Positions 14,649 through 22,472 of a stretch of 30,319 nucleotides of DNA are shown in pieces. The position numbers and the translations under genes were made by a program. The notes below the pieces were generated by a model. It saw only the letters and a program-made list of their open reading frames with translations. It searched no databases and was not told where the DNA came from. The stretch comes from Egaibacter sp046050465 (GTDB taxonomy: Bacteria; Pseudomonadota; Gammaproteobacteria; Burkholderiales; Burkholderiaceae_C), in contig JBJOPS010000030.1 in assembly GCA_046050465.1 (NCBI GenBank), forward strand, positions 1 to 30,319, given 5' to 3'. The first letter of the stretch is position 1. Every line of letters starts with the position of its first letter.

Positions 14649-15596
14649 ATGTTGCAAACAAAGGAGCATGCCCTCGCTCGGCAGCAGCTGGTGCTGGTGC
14701 TGGGCGGCGCCAACATGGACATTTCCGGCGCGACGGAGCGGGGGCTGGTGGCAGGCGACTCCAACCCCGGGCACATTCGCTGTGCACCTGGCGGCGTGGC
14801 ACGCAACGTGGCGGAAAACCTGGCGCGGCTGGGCAACGACACCCGCCTGATCACCGCGGTGGGCGACGATTTGTATGGCCGCAGCCTGCTGGAATCGACC
14901 CAGAAAGCGGGCGTGGATGTGCAGGGTTGCTGGGTGCTGGCGGGCGAATCAACCTCGACCTATTTGTCCCTTCACGGCCCGGACGGCGACATGGCGGTGG
15001 CGGTGAACGACATGCGCATTCTGGAGCGCATCACGCCCGAGCGGCTGGCCGCGCATGCGGACCGGGTGCGCCACGCGGCGGCGCTGGTGGTGGACTGCAA
15101 CCTGATGCCGGACGCACTGGCCTGGCTGTTTGCGCAGCGCCAGACCACACCGGTTTTTGTGGACGGTGTGTCGGCCTTCAAATGCCAGCGCATCCTGCCG
15201 TGGCTGGGGCAGGTGCATACGCTCAAGGTCAACCGGCTTGAGGCGCAGGCTCTTTGCGGCTCGCCGGTGGACACCGATGCCGATGTCGAGCAAGCCGCGG
15301 GCTGGCTGCACACGCAAGGCGTGCAACAGGTCATCGTGAGTCTGGGTGAGCGGGGTGTGTACTGGAGCGGCAAGGATGCAGGCCATGGCTGGCAACCCGC
15401 GCTGGTCGCCGAGGTGGTGAACGTCACCGGCGCTGGCGATGCGCTGATGGCCGGTGTGGTACACGGCTTCCTCCATCACCAGACCCTGCCTCACACCATT
15501 CCGTTTGCGCTGGGCTGCGCGGCGCTGACCGTCACGTCCGCGCTGGCCAATCACCCGAGCCTGTCCGTCGATTCTGTTGAACAACTGCTTCGCTGA
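14649..15596 (+). CDS. psuK: Pseudouridine kinase (PfkB family)
   Basis: A 315-residue PfkB sugar/nucleoside kinase, predicted to phosphorylate pseudouridine at the 5' position. Motifs are VLGGANMDISG near the start, the first PfkB signature region GGVARNVAENLARLG (48-62) and the C-terminal VNVTGAGDALMAG, with Asp264 as catalytic base. Length matches E. coli PsuK (about 313). The specific name rests on the next gene, which encodes the partner glycosidase 12 bp away. The ATG at 14649 gives a short leader before the first strand; its ribosome binding site is weak. A much stronger AAAGGAG at 14660-14666 lies inside the gene and faces an out-of-frame ATG one base further on. Confidence 0.88.
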   Translation: MLQTKEHALARQQLVLVLGGANMDISGATERGLVAGDSNPGHIRCAPGGVARNVAENLARLGNDTRLITAVGDDLYGRSLLESTQKAGVDVQGCWVLAGESTSTYLSLHGPDGDMAVAVNDMRILERITPERLAAHADRVRHAAALVVDCNLMPDALAWLFAQRQTTPVFVDGVSAFKCQRILPWLGQVHTLKVNRLEAQALCGSPVDTDADVEQAAGWLHTQGVQQVIVSLGERGVYWSGKDAGHGWQPALVAEVVNVTGAGDALMAGVVHGFLHHQTLPHTIPFALGCAALTVTSALANHPSLSVDSVEQLLR

Positions 15597-15608
15597 GTAT
15601 TTGCCTCT

Positions 15609-16544
15609 ATGACCAACCCTTATCTCGACATTCACCCCGACGTGGCCCAGGCCATCGCCCAGCGGCGCCCCGTGGTGGCGCTGGAGTCCACCATCATTTC
15701 GCATGGCATGCCGTATCCGCAAAACGTGGCAACGGCCCTGCAGGTGGAAGCCGAGGTGTGGGCGCACGGCGCCGTGCCCGCCACCATTGCCATCGTCAAT
15801 GGCCGCCTCAAAGCCGGGCTCACCGCTGCGGAAATTGAAACGCTGGGCCAGACCGGGCGCGACGTGGTGAAGGTGAGCCGCCGCGACATCCCGTTCATCG
15901 TGGCTTCAAACGCAACTGGTGCGACCACGGTGGCATCGACCATGATCATCGCCGCCATGGCGGGCATCCGCGTCTTTGCCACCGGCGGCATTGGCGGTGT
16001 GCACCGCGGTGCGCAGCAGAGTTTTGACGTGTCGGCCGATTTGCAGGAGCTGGCCCGGACACCGGTGGCGGTGGTCTGTGCAGGGGCCAAATCCATCCTC
16101 GATTTGCGCCTGACGCTGGAGTATCTGGAAACCCATGGCGTGCCGGTGGTGGGCTACCAGACGCCTTGGCTGCCAGCGTTTTTCACGCGCGACAGTGAAT
16201 TCAAGGTGGACTACCAGCTGGACAGCGCGACCGACATTGCCCGTGTGATGCGCGCCAAATGGGCGATGGACCTGCAGGGGGGCTTGGTGGTGGCCAACCC
16301 GATACCCGAAGCCTTTGCCATGCCTCGCGCCGCCATTGATGGCGCGATTGAGCAGGCTTTGAGGGAGGCGCAGCAGCAGGGCATTGGGGGCAAGGAATCA
16401 ACCCCGTTTCTGCTGGCGCGGGTGAATGAGCTGACCGGGGGCAACAGCCTGGCGTCCAACATTCAGCTGGTGCTGAACAACGCGCGGCTGGCGGCGGCTA
16501 TTGCCGGTGAATACGAGGCTTTGTCGGTCAGCAAACTAGCCTAG
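15609..16544 (+). CDS. psuG: Pseudouridine-5'-phosphate glycosidase
   Basis: PsuG reversibly cleaves pseudouridine 5'-phosphate into uracil and ribose 5-phosphate, the second step of pseudouridine degradation. The 311-residue product matches the family length. Visible are VVALESTIISHGMPYPQN with the conserved Glu26 (Glu31 in E. coli), the IVASNATGATTVASTM segment, the glycine-rich FATGGIGGVHRG (123-133), and VVCAGAKSILD with the Schiff-base Lys161. The C-terminal GGKESTPFLLARVNELTGG is also characteristic. It lies 12 bp after psuK, forming a two-gene operon, and its end converges with the broken deaminase gene with only 8 bp between them. Confidence 0.95.
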   Translation: MTNPYLDIHPDVAQAIAQRRPVVALESTIISHGMPYPQNVATALQVEAEVWAHGAVPATIAIVNGRLKAGLTAAEIETLGQTGRDVVKVSRRDIPFIVASNATGATTVASTMIIAAMAGIRVFATGGIGGVHRGAQQSFDVSADLQELARTPVAVVCAGAKSILDLRLTLEYLETHGVPVVGYQTPWLPAFFTRDSEFKVDYQLDSATDIARVMRAKWAMDLQGGLVVANPIPEAFAMPRAAIDGAIEQALREAQQQGIGGKESTPFLLARVNELTGGNSLASNIQLVLNNARLAAAIAGEYEALSVSKLA

Positions 16545-16552
16545 AGTACGCG

Positions 16553-17559
16553 CTATTGGCTGTCCCAGCGGCTCATGACCTGCGTCGCGGCCATGCGGAC
16601 GTCGGCGGGCATGAAGGAAGCCCCTGCGGCTTGGCGCATCATGGTCCCGATCTGGGCCAGCGTCACGCCGGACATCAACCGGTTGTCCGTTGAGCAGGAC
16701 ACCGACAGTCCGGCTCGCACCATCGCTGCAAGCGGATGCGCAGCCAGTGACGCCACAGCACCCGTGTGCACGTTACTGGTTGGGCATACCTCGAAATGCA
16801 GTCCCAGTTCCCGGGCCGTGTTTACTTGTTCCGTCTGGCCGGGCGCACCCGATGGCAGCATGATGTTGACACCGTGACCAATGCGCGTGGCGCCGACTAC
16901 GGCTGCTTCCAGCACGCGCGCCCCAATATCGGCTTCGCCGGCATGGCAGGTGAGGCCCAGGCCCGCTTCGCGGGCAATGGCAAAAGCGTCGGCATGAAGT
17001 CCTGACGGAAACCCCCGTTCGGCGCCGGCAATGTCAAAACCAATCACCCCCTGGCCGCGGTAACGTGCAGCCAGCCGGGCGGCACGAGCGGTTTCCTGCG
17101 GACTCTCCATGCGCATGGCGCAGACAATCAAGCCGCAGGGCAGGGGGCTTCGTGCCAAAAACCACGTACCAGAGCTTCCACAACGGCTTCACCCGACAGG
17201 CCAAATGCTTCCAGCAAAAGAGGTGCCATTCGGAACTCGGCCAGCACACAGCCGTCCAGTCGCGCATCTTCTGCCGCTTCAAATGCCACGCGCTCACAGG
17301 CTTGCGGCGACGCCATGGCGGCGACTGTCAAGGCAAAACCCTGCAGGTAGCGCTCCAGGCTGCCTGAATTGGCATTGGCCTGTATCCAGGCGGCCAGCGC
17401 GTTGGCATCTTCAGCGGGTACAGTCAGGTTCTGCGCCCTGCACAGGTCGAGCAGGGTTTGCGGGCGCAGGCCGCCGTCGAGGTGCTCGTGCAGCAAAACC
17501 TTGGGCAATGCCTGCCAGTCAAGGGTTTTCGGGTGGGTGTCAGTGTGAGCAGACGTCAT
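16553..17559 (-). pseudogene. Adenosine deaminase interrupted by a one-base frameshift
   Basis: Two minus-strand frames together encode one adenosine deaminase of about 335 residues. The first (17559 down to a TGA at 17128-17130) holds VLLHEHLDGG with the metal ligands His24 and His26 and runs to LVRGFWHEAP. The second (17158 down to 16553) continues with SPLPCGLIVCAMRME, then TCHAGEADIGA, GATRIGHGVNI, HFEVCPTSNVHTG and SVSCSTDN with the metal-binding Asp. Every catalytic motif is present, so one inserted base would restore a full enzyme. The break falls at or between two homopolymers: five T (17157-17161) and five C (17143-17147, minus-strand sense). It may be a recent mutation or a sequencing error. 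The product would convert adenosine to inosine, fitting the adjoining nucleoside importer. Confidence 0.88.
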
Positions 17560-17569
17560 GATGGGACCA

Positions 17570-17599
17570 TTGTCGATGAACCATGAATCAGTTATTCTT
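17570..17599 (+). promoter_or_regulatory. Candidate promoter for the nucleoside importer operon
   Basis: TTGTCG (17570-17575) is followed after 18 bp by TATTCT (17594-17599), each matching four of six consensus bases, about 50 bp upstream of the lipoprotein start. It lies in the 90-bp divergent gap between the deaminase and the lipoprotein gene. No operator palindrome or riboswitch was recognised there. Confidence 0.3.
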
Positions 17600-17649
17600 C
17601 ACATCGCATCTTGGATTTGGAACTCTTTTCTGATGAACCGAAAGAACTT

Positions 17650-18711
17650 ATGAACATGAAACTCAAACCCTCAGTGAGCCTGATTTCAGTTGTGCTGGCA
17701 GCAGCACTTGTTGGCTGCGGCAAAAAAGAGGAGGCAGCGCCTGCACCTGCCGCCGCACCAGCATCCACCCCTGTAGCTGCTGCGCCAGCCCCGGCAGCAC
17801 CTGAGCCTGCCATCATTTTCGACATGGGTGGCAAGTTTGACAAATCGTTCAACCAGGCCGCCTACGACGGCATGGAGCTGTGGAAAAAGGAAACCGGCAA
17901 AACTTACCTTGAGTTCGAAATCACCAACGAATCCCAGCGTGAGCAGGCGATTCGCCGCATGGCTGAGCGTGGTGCCAGCCCGATCATCGGTATCGGTTTC
18001 GGTCAGGCAGAGAGCATTGACAAAGTAGCCAAAGATTTTCCGAAGTTGCAGTTCGCCATCATTGATATGGTTGTCAATCAGCCCAACGTGCAGTCGGTAG
18101 TGTTCAAGGAGCAGGAAGGCAGTTTCCTGGTTGGCGCCATGGCAGCCCTGGCCAGCAAATCGGGCAAAGTCGGTTTTGTGGGTGGCATGGACATTCCGCT
18201 GATACGCAAATTCCAGTGCGGTTACGAGCAGGGCGCCAAGTTTGCAAAATCCAAAACGCAGGTTTTTGCCAACATGACTGGCACCACGGGGGCGGCATGG
18301 AACGATCCTGCCCGCGGTGGTGAGTTGGCCAAAGCCCAATTCTCCAAAGGTGCTGACGTGGTGTTCGCTGCTGCTGGCGGTACGGGTATGGGTGTGTATC
18401 AGGCTGCCAAAGACGGCAAGAAGCTGGCAATCGGCGTCGATAGCAACCAGAACCACATTCAGCCCGGCACCATGCTGACGTCCATGCTCAAGCGTGTGGA
18501 CGTCGCTGTGTACAACGTGGCCAAAGGCCACACGCCTGGCGTTTCCGTTCTTGGCCTGAAAGAAGGCGGCGTTGACTACGCGATGGACGACAACAACGCC
18601 AAGCTGGTGACAGAAGACATGAAGGCCAAAGTGGAAGCCGCCAAGGCTGACATCATCAGCGGCAAAATCAAGGTGGCTGACTACATGGCCGATAACGCCT
18701 GCAAATACTGA
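17650..18711 (+). CDS. BMP-family nucleoside-binding lipoprotein of an ABC importer
   Basis: A 353-residue substrate-binding lipoprotein of the BmpA/PnrA/Med family, which delivers nucleosides to its ABC transporter from the periplasm. A lipoprotein signal with LVGC (Cys23) is followed by an Ala/Pro-rich tether (about 28-54). The binding domain then starts with IIFDMGGKFDKSFNQAAYDG, the family hallmark, and continues with ERGASPIIGIGFG, EQEGSFLVGAMAAL, VGFVGGMDIPLIRKFQ, VVFAAAGGTGMGVYQAA and GVDSNQNHIQPG. I chose the ATG at 17650 because the lipoprotein signal begins there; the frame's earlier start at 17611 would place charged residues ahead of it. First gene of a four-gene importer operon. 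The exact nucleoside is not visible in sequence. Confidence 0.93.
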   Translation: MNMKLKPSVSLISVVLAAALVGCGKKEEAAPAPAAAPASTPVAAAPAPAAPEPAIIFDMGGKFDKSFNQAAYDGMELWKKETGKTYLEFEITNESQREQAIRRMAERGASPIIGIGFGQAESIDKVAKDFPKLQFAIIDMVVNQPNVQSVVFKEQEGSFLVGAMAALASKSGKVGFVGGMDIPLIRKFQCGYEQGAKFAKSKTQVFANMTGTTGAAWNDPARGGELAKAQFSKGADVVFAAAGGTGMGVYQAAKDGKKLAIGVDSNQNHIQPGTMLTSMLKRVDVAVYNVAKGHTPGVSVLGLKEGGVDYAMDDNNAKLVTEDMKAKVEAAKADIISGKIKVADYMADNACKY

Positions 18712-18733
18712 GACTGAGGCGACAGGGCACAAG

Positions 18734-18767
18734 CAGACCAGGGCCGGTGATCCGCTCCTGGTCTTTT
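18734..18767 (+). terminator. Intercistronic hairpin with T tract after the lipoprotein gene
   Basis: GACCAGG (18736-18742) pairs with CCTGGTC (18757-18763). An inner CGG/CCG pairing around TGAT extends the hairpin, and TTTT follows directly. It sits in the 68-bp gap between the binding protein and the ABC ATPase, so it probably acts as a partial terminator or 3' mRNA stabiliser giving more binding protein than transporter. Confidence 0.6.
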
Positions 18768-18779
18768 GACTTTGACCGC

Positions 18780-20351
18780 ATGACGACTACCCAAGCCCTG
18801 CCGGACCTTGAGGGCGGGAGCGCCAACGTGTCTGGCATGGCCGTAGAGATGCTGGGCATCAACAAGCGTTTTGGTGCGGTGCAGGCCAACAGCCAGGTTG
18901 ATTTGAAGGTGATGGCGGGAACCGTTCACGGAATCGTGGGCGAAAACGGGGCTGGCAAAAGCACCTTGATGTCGGTTCTTTACGGGCTTTACAAGGCTGA
19001 CACGGGCACGATCAGGGTAGCTGGGCGTGCGGTGACGATCCGCAACGCTCATGACGCGATTTCTCTGGGCATTGGCATGGTTCACCAGCATTTCATGCTG
19101 GTGGATACGCTGACTGCGCTGGAGAATGTGATGCTGGGCGCCGAGCCCGGTTTTCTGCTCTCGCGAGCCGAAAGAGCCGTTCGCGGCAAGCTCAAGGAAT
19201 TGATCGACTCCACCGGCCTGAAGGTGGAGCTTGATGCACAGGTGGACAGCCTGCCCGTGGGGGACAGGCAGCGGCTGGAGATTCTGAAAGCCCTTTACCG
19301 CGGAGCCAAAATCCTGATTCTCGATGAGCCGACGGCTGTGCTGACACCGCAGGAAACCGAGCAGCTTTTTGGCGTGTTATCCCGGCTGCGGGAGCAGGGC
19401 ACCACCATTCTGCTGATCACGCACAAACTCAAGGAAGTCATGCGCTTGTGTGACCATGTGACGGTAATGCGGGGCGGCCGTGTGGTGCAGGAAGTAGCCA
19501 TCGCGCAAACATCCATTGAAAGCCTGGCAGAAGCCATGGTTGGCCGCAAAGTCCACATGGGTCGCCAGGGGGATGTCGCCAAACCGGGCAATGATGTGCT
19601 GATGCAGGTCAAGGGTGTTGTGGTGCGTGATGCGTTGAAGGTGACCCGTCTGCACGGGCTGGAGGTGAGCCTGAAGGCGGGTGAAATCGTGGGCATCGCC
19701 GGAGTTTCAGGCAATGGTCAAAGCGAAATGCTGGAGGTGCTATCGGGCTTGTTGGCGCCGCAGGAAGGGCATCTGGAGGTGGGCGGCGAATCGTTTGACG
19801 CGGGCGCCTGGATGGACCCTCGAACTGCCCACAAACTGGGCGTGGCGCATGTGCCCGAGGATCGGCGCGCGCGGGCAATGGTGATGAGTTTCGAAGCCTG
19901 GGAGTCCGCTGTTCTGGGTTACGAGTGGCTGCCGCAGTACTGCCACGCGGGCTGGATGCGCCATGACGACATGCGCAAGGCCACGGTGGACATGATGGAG
20001 CGTTTTGATGTGCGTCCGCGCAACGACCGTTTGCCCAGCGCCAGTTTCTCGGGTGGCAATCAGCAAAAACTGGTGCTGGCGCGAGAATTGGGGCAGGCGC
20101 CCAAGGTGTTGCTGGTGGGGCAACCTACCCGCGGGGTAGATATTGGTGCCATCGAGTTCATTTATTCGCAGTTGCGTGCCATGCGCGATGCCGGGTGTGC
20201 CGTGCTGGTCGTGTCCAGCGAGCTGGATGAAATTCTGGCGCTGTCGGACCGTGTCATTGTGTTGAACCAGGGACGGGTTACGGGCGAGTTGCCAATTGAC
20301 CAATGCACCGAATCCAAATTGGGCATGCTCATGTTGGGGGGTGCTGCATGA
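18780..20351 (+). CDS. Nucleoside ABC importer ATPase with two ABC domains (NupO/YufO-like)
   Basis: A 523-residue protein with two tandem ABC domains, as in sugar and nucleoside importers of the RbsA/YufO group. Domain 1 has Walker A GENGAGKST, a divergent signature LPVGDRQRLEILKAL, Walker B ILILDEPTAVLTPQE and switch TTILLITHK. Domain 2 has a degenerate Walker A (GVSGNGQSEML), signature FSGGNQQKLVLAREL and LLVGQPTRGVDIGA in place of a DEP Walker B. These deviations are normal for the family, not decay. Start: the ATG at 18780 was preferred, though the ribosome binding site is poor; the ATG at 18837 just before EMLGINKRFG is an alternative. It overlaps the next gene by four bases (ATGA). Confidence 0.92.
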   Translation: MTTTQALPDLEGGSANVSGMAVEMLGINKRFGAVQANSQVDLKVMAGTVHGIVGENGAGKSTLMSVLYGLYKADTGTIRVAGRAVTIRNAHDAISLGIGMVHQHFMLVDTLTALENVMLGAEPGFLLSRAERAVRGKLKELIDSTGLKVELDAQVDSLPVGDRQRLEILKALYRGAKILILDEPTAVLTPQETEQLFGVLSRLREQGTTILLITHKLKEVMRLCDHVTVMRGGRVVQEVAIAQTSIESLAEAMVGRKVHMGRQGDVAKPGNDVLMQVKGVVVRDALKVTRLHGLEVSLKAGEIVGIAGVSGNGQSEMLEVLSGLLAPQEGHLEVGGESFDAGAWMDPRTAHKLGVAHVPEDRRARAMVMSFEAWESAVLGYEWLPQYCHAGWMRHDDMRKATVDMMERFDVRPRNDRLPSASFSGGNQQKLVLARELGQAPKVLLVGQPTRGVDIGAIEFIYSQLRAMRDAGCAVLVVSSELDEILALSDRVIVLNQGRVTGELPIDQCTESKLGMLMLGGAA

Positions 20352-21493
20352 GTTCGAATCAACCCATGTCGCGTTGGGTCGAACTGGGTGTGCTGCCTGT
20401 GGTCAACCTGCTGGTGGCGCTGCTGGCTGCAGGGGCCGTGGTGGCGCTGGTGGGTCAAAACCCGGTTGATGTGCTGACCGTCTTGATCCGTGGTGCATTT
20501 GGTACGCCGCGCGGTTTGAGTTATACGCTGTACTACACCACAACATTCATTTTCACTGGTCTGGCCGTGGCAGTTGCCTTTCACGGTGGATTGTTCAACA
20601 TTGGTGGTGAAGGGCAGGCCATCATGGGGGGGCTGGGCGCCGGGCTGGTGGCGCTGTGGCTGTCTTATAGTCAGCCAGCATGGGTAGTGTTGCCCGTGAT
20701 GCTGATGGCGAGCATTTTTTTTGGCATTGCCTGGGCCGCGGTACCTGCCTACTTGCAGGCTTATCGTGGCAGTCACGTGGTGATCACCACCATCATGTTC
20801 AACTTTCTGGCCAGTACTTTACTGGTGTATTTGCTGGTCAACCACCTAAAGCCACCCGGTTCCATGTCGGTTGAAAGCTCCGTGTTCGGAGCTTCGGCCA
20901 AACTCACCAGCATGCGCGACTTTCTGGGTTGGCTGGGGTGCGAGTGGCCAGCGTCGCCTCTGAACATCAGCTTTTTTCTGGCCTTGCTGGCTGCAGCGGG
21001 TGTCTATTTTTTGCTCTGGCATACCCGGATTGGTTACTCGCTTCGGGCCGTGGGATCGAGCGCCAACGCGGCTGCTTATGCCGGTATCAAACCCAAACAT
21101 CAGGTCATGATTGCCATGGGTTTTTCGGGAGCGCTAGCCGGCATGGTGGGCATGAACGAGATCGCTGGCGTTAACGGCAAGCTGTTGCTCGAATTTGTCA
21201 GCGGTGCCGGCTTCACGGGGATTGCCGTTGCCTTGATTGGGCGGAATCATCCGATTGGCATTGTGTTGGCCAGTGTGTTGTTTGGGGCGCTGTTTCAGGG
21301 CGGGGCTGAGGTCAGCTTCGAGATCCGTGGTTTCAGCCGCGATATGGTGGTGATGTTGCAGGGATTCATCGTTTTGTTCTCGGGCGCCATGGCCTACGTC
21401 ATTGCGCCCTGGGTCAACAAGGGAACCGTGAGCCTGTTGAGCGTCCTGTCACGGCCACGCCATAAGGAAAAACCGGGAGCATCACATGGATGA
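20348..21493 (+). CDS. Nucleoside ABC importer permease 1 (NupP/YufP-like)
   Basis: A 381-residue integral membrane permease of the BPD_transp_2 type with about eight to ten hydrophobic helices, beginning with VELGVLPVVNLLVALLAAGAVV. Family landmarks are the FHGGLFNIGGEGQ segment after the second helix, PAYLQAYRGSHVVITTIMFNF and SLRAVGSSANAAAYAGI, where the cytoplasmic coupling loop meets the ATPase, and GFTGIAVALIGRNHPIGI near the end. It starts inside the ATPase stop codon (ATGA) and overlaps the second permease by 8 bp, so the three products are translated together. It pairs with the next gene product to form the membrane channel. Confidence 0.93.
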   Translation: MSSNQPMSRWVELGVLPVVNLLVALLAAGAVVALVGQNPVDVLTVLIRGAFGTPRGLSYTLYYTTTFIFTGLAVAVAFHGGLFNIGGEGQAIMGGLGAGLVALWLSYSQPAWVVLPVMLMASIFFGIAWAAVPAYLQAYRGSHVVITTIMFNFLASTLLVYLLVNHLKPPGSMSVESSVFGASAKLTSMRDFLGWLGCEWPASPLNISFFLALLAAAGVYFLLWHTRIGYSLRAVGSSANAAAYAGIKPKHQVMIAMGFSGALAGMVGMNEIAGVNGKLLLEFVSGAGFTGIAVALIGRNHPIGIVLASVLFGALFQGGAEVSFEIRGFSRDMVVMLQGFIVLFSGAMAYVIAPWVNKGTVSLLSVLSRPRHKEKPGASHG

Positions 21494-22454
21494 CGCCCTG
21501 ATCGGCGCGCTGCTGGCTTCCACCTTGCGGGTTTCAACGCCGCTCATTCTTTGCGCGCTTGCGGGGTTGCTGTCAGAGCGTTCCGGGGTCATCGACATCG
21601 GGCTTGAGGGAAAAATGCTGATTGCTGCCTTCACGGCTGGCACGGTGGGTGTCACCACGGGCTCCACCGCGCTGGCCCTGTTGGTGGCCATGGGCATGAC
21701 CGTGGTGTTGTCGTGGCTGCATGGATTTGCCTGCGTAAGCAACAGTGGAGACCAAGTGGTCTCGGGCGTGGCTATCAACATCATTGCAGCGGGCATGACC
21801 ATTGTGCTTGGTATCGCCTGGTTTCATCAGGGCGGACAGACTCCAGCGGTCAGTGCAGAGGTTCGACTGCTGACCATCATGCCGGGGTTGGTTGCGAAGC
21901 TGCAGGGTATCCCAATATTGGGCACCATCGTAGGAGAAGGACTGCTCAGCCACAACATCATGGTGTATTGCACATTGCTGCTGGTGCCTGCGGTCTGGTG
22001 GTTGCTGTACCGGACCCGTTTTGGTTTGCGCCTGCGTGCCGTGGGTGAAAACGCTCATATGGTGGACGCGGCTGGCGTGTCGGTTAAAGGCATGCGCTAT
22101 GCCGCGCTTACGCTGAACGGCCTGCTCTGTGGTTTGGCGGGCAGCTACCTGGTGCTGGCTCAAAACGCGTCGTTCGTGCCAAACATGACGGCTGGGCGGG
22201 GTTTCATGGCGCTAGCCGCCATGATTTTTGGCAAGTGGCATCCGATTGGTGCTTTCTGGGCCTGTCTGCTGTTTGGTTTTCTGGATGCCGTTGCCATCCG
22301 TCTGCAGGGAGTGACTTTGCCGGGGATTGGCGAGGTTCCTGTGCAGGCGATTCAGGCGCTGCCCTATCTGTTGACCGTGGTGTTGCTGGCGGGCTTTATT
22401 GGCAAGGCTGTTGCGCCACAAGCACTTGGCAAGCCCTATCTCAAGGAGCGTTGA
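21486..22454 (+). CDS. Nucleoside ABC importer permease 2 (NupQ/YufQ-like)
   Basis: A 322-residue integral membrane permease, second subunit of the importer. It contains the hallmark LAGLLSERSGVIDIGLEGKMLIAAF near the N-terminus, QVVSGVAINIIAAGMTIVL, the coupling loop GLRLRAVGENAHMVDAAGVSV and the C-terminal GRGFMALAAMIFGKWHPIGAFWACLLFG. Around eight hydrophobic helices are visible. The start overlaps permease 1 by 8 bp. The gene ends 18 bp before the convergent rsmI stop, with no terminator visible between. Together the four genes encode a complete BMP-type nucleoside importer. Confidence 0.93.
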   Translation: MDDALIGALLASTLRVSTPLILCALAGLLSERSGVIDIGLEGKMLIAAFTAGTVGVTTGSTALALLVAMGMTVVLSWLHGFACVSNSGDQVVSGVAINIIAAGMTIVLGIAWFHQGGQTPAVSAEVRLLTIMPGLVAKLQGIPILGTIVGEGLLSHNIMVYCTLLLVPAVWWLLYRTRFGLRLRAVGENAHMVDAAGVSVKGMRYAALTLNGLLCGLAGSYLVLAQNASFVPNMTAGRGFMALAAMIFGKWHPIGAFWACLLFGFLDAVAIRLQGVTLPGIGEVPVQAIQALPYLLTVVLLAGFIGKAVAPQALGKPYLKER

Positions 22455-22472
22455 CCGGCTGCGGGGCGACGT

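Noticed and set aside
14465..15241. Plus-strand open frame spanning the end of the last glycosyltransferase and psuK
   Set aside because: It overlaps two recognised genes in another frame and its Gly/Arg-rich translation has no motif.
14949..15767. Open frame of 272 codons on the minus strand opposite psuK and psuG
   Set aside because: High GC of the real genes keeps the opposite strand open; the translation is Arg/His-rich with no family features.
17686..18732. Open frame of 348 codons on the minus strand opposite the BMP lipoprotein gene
   Set aside because: It lies entirely opposite a clearly recognised gene, has low-complexity His/Gln-rich content and no recognisable motif; it is a codon-bias shadow.
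18780..20351. Degenerate Walker A and missing DEP Walker B in the second half of the nucleoside ATPase as signs of decay
   Set aside because: The same deviations (GxSGNGQSE and QPTRGVDxGA) are normal in double-domain nucleoside and sugar importer ATPases.
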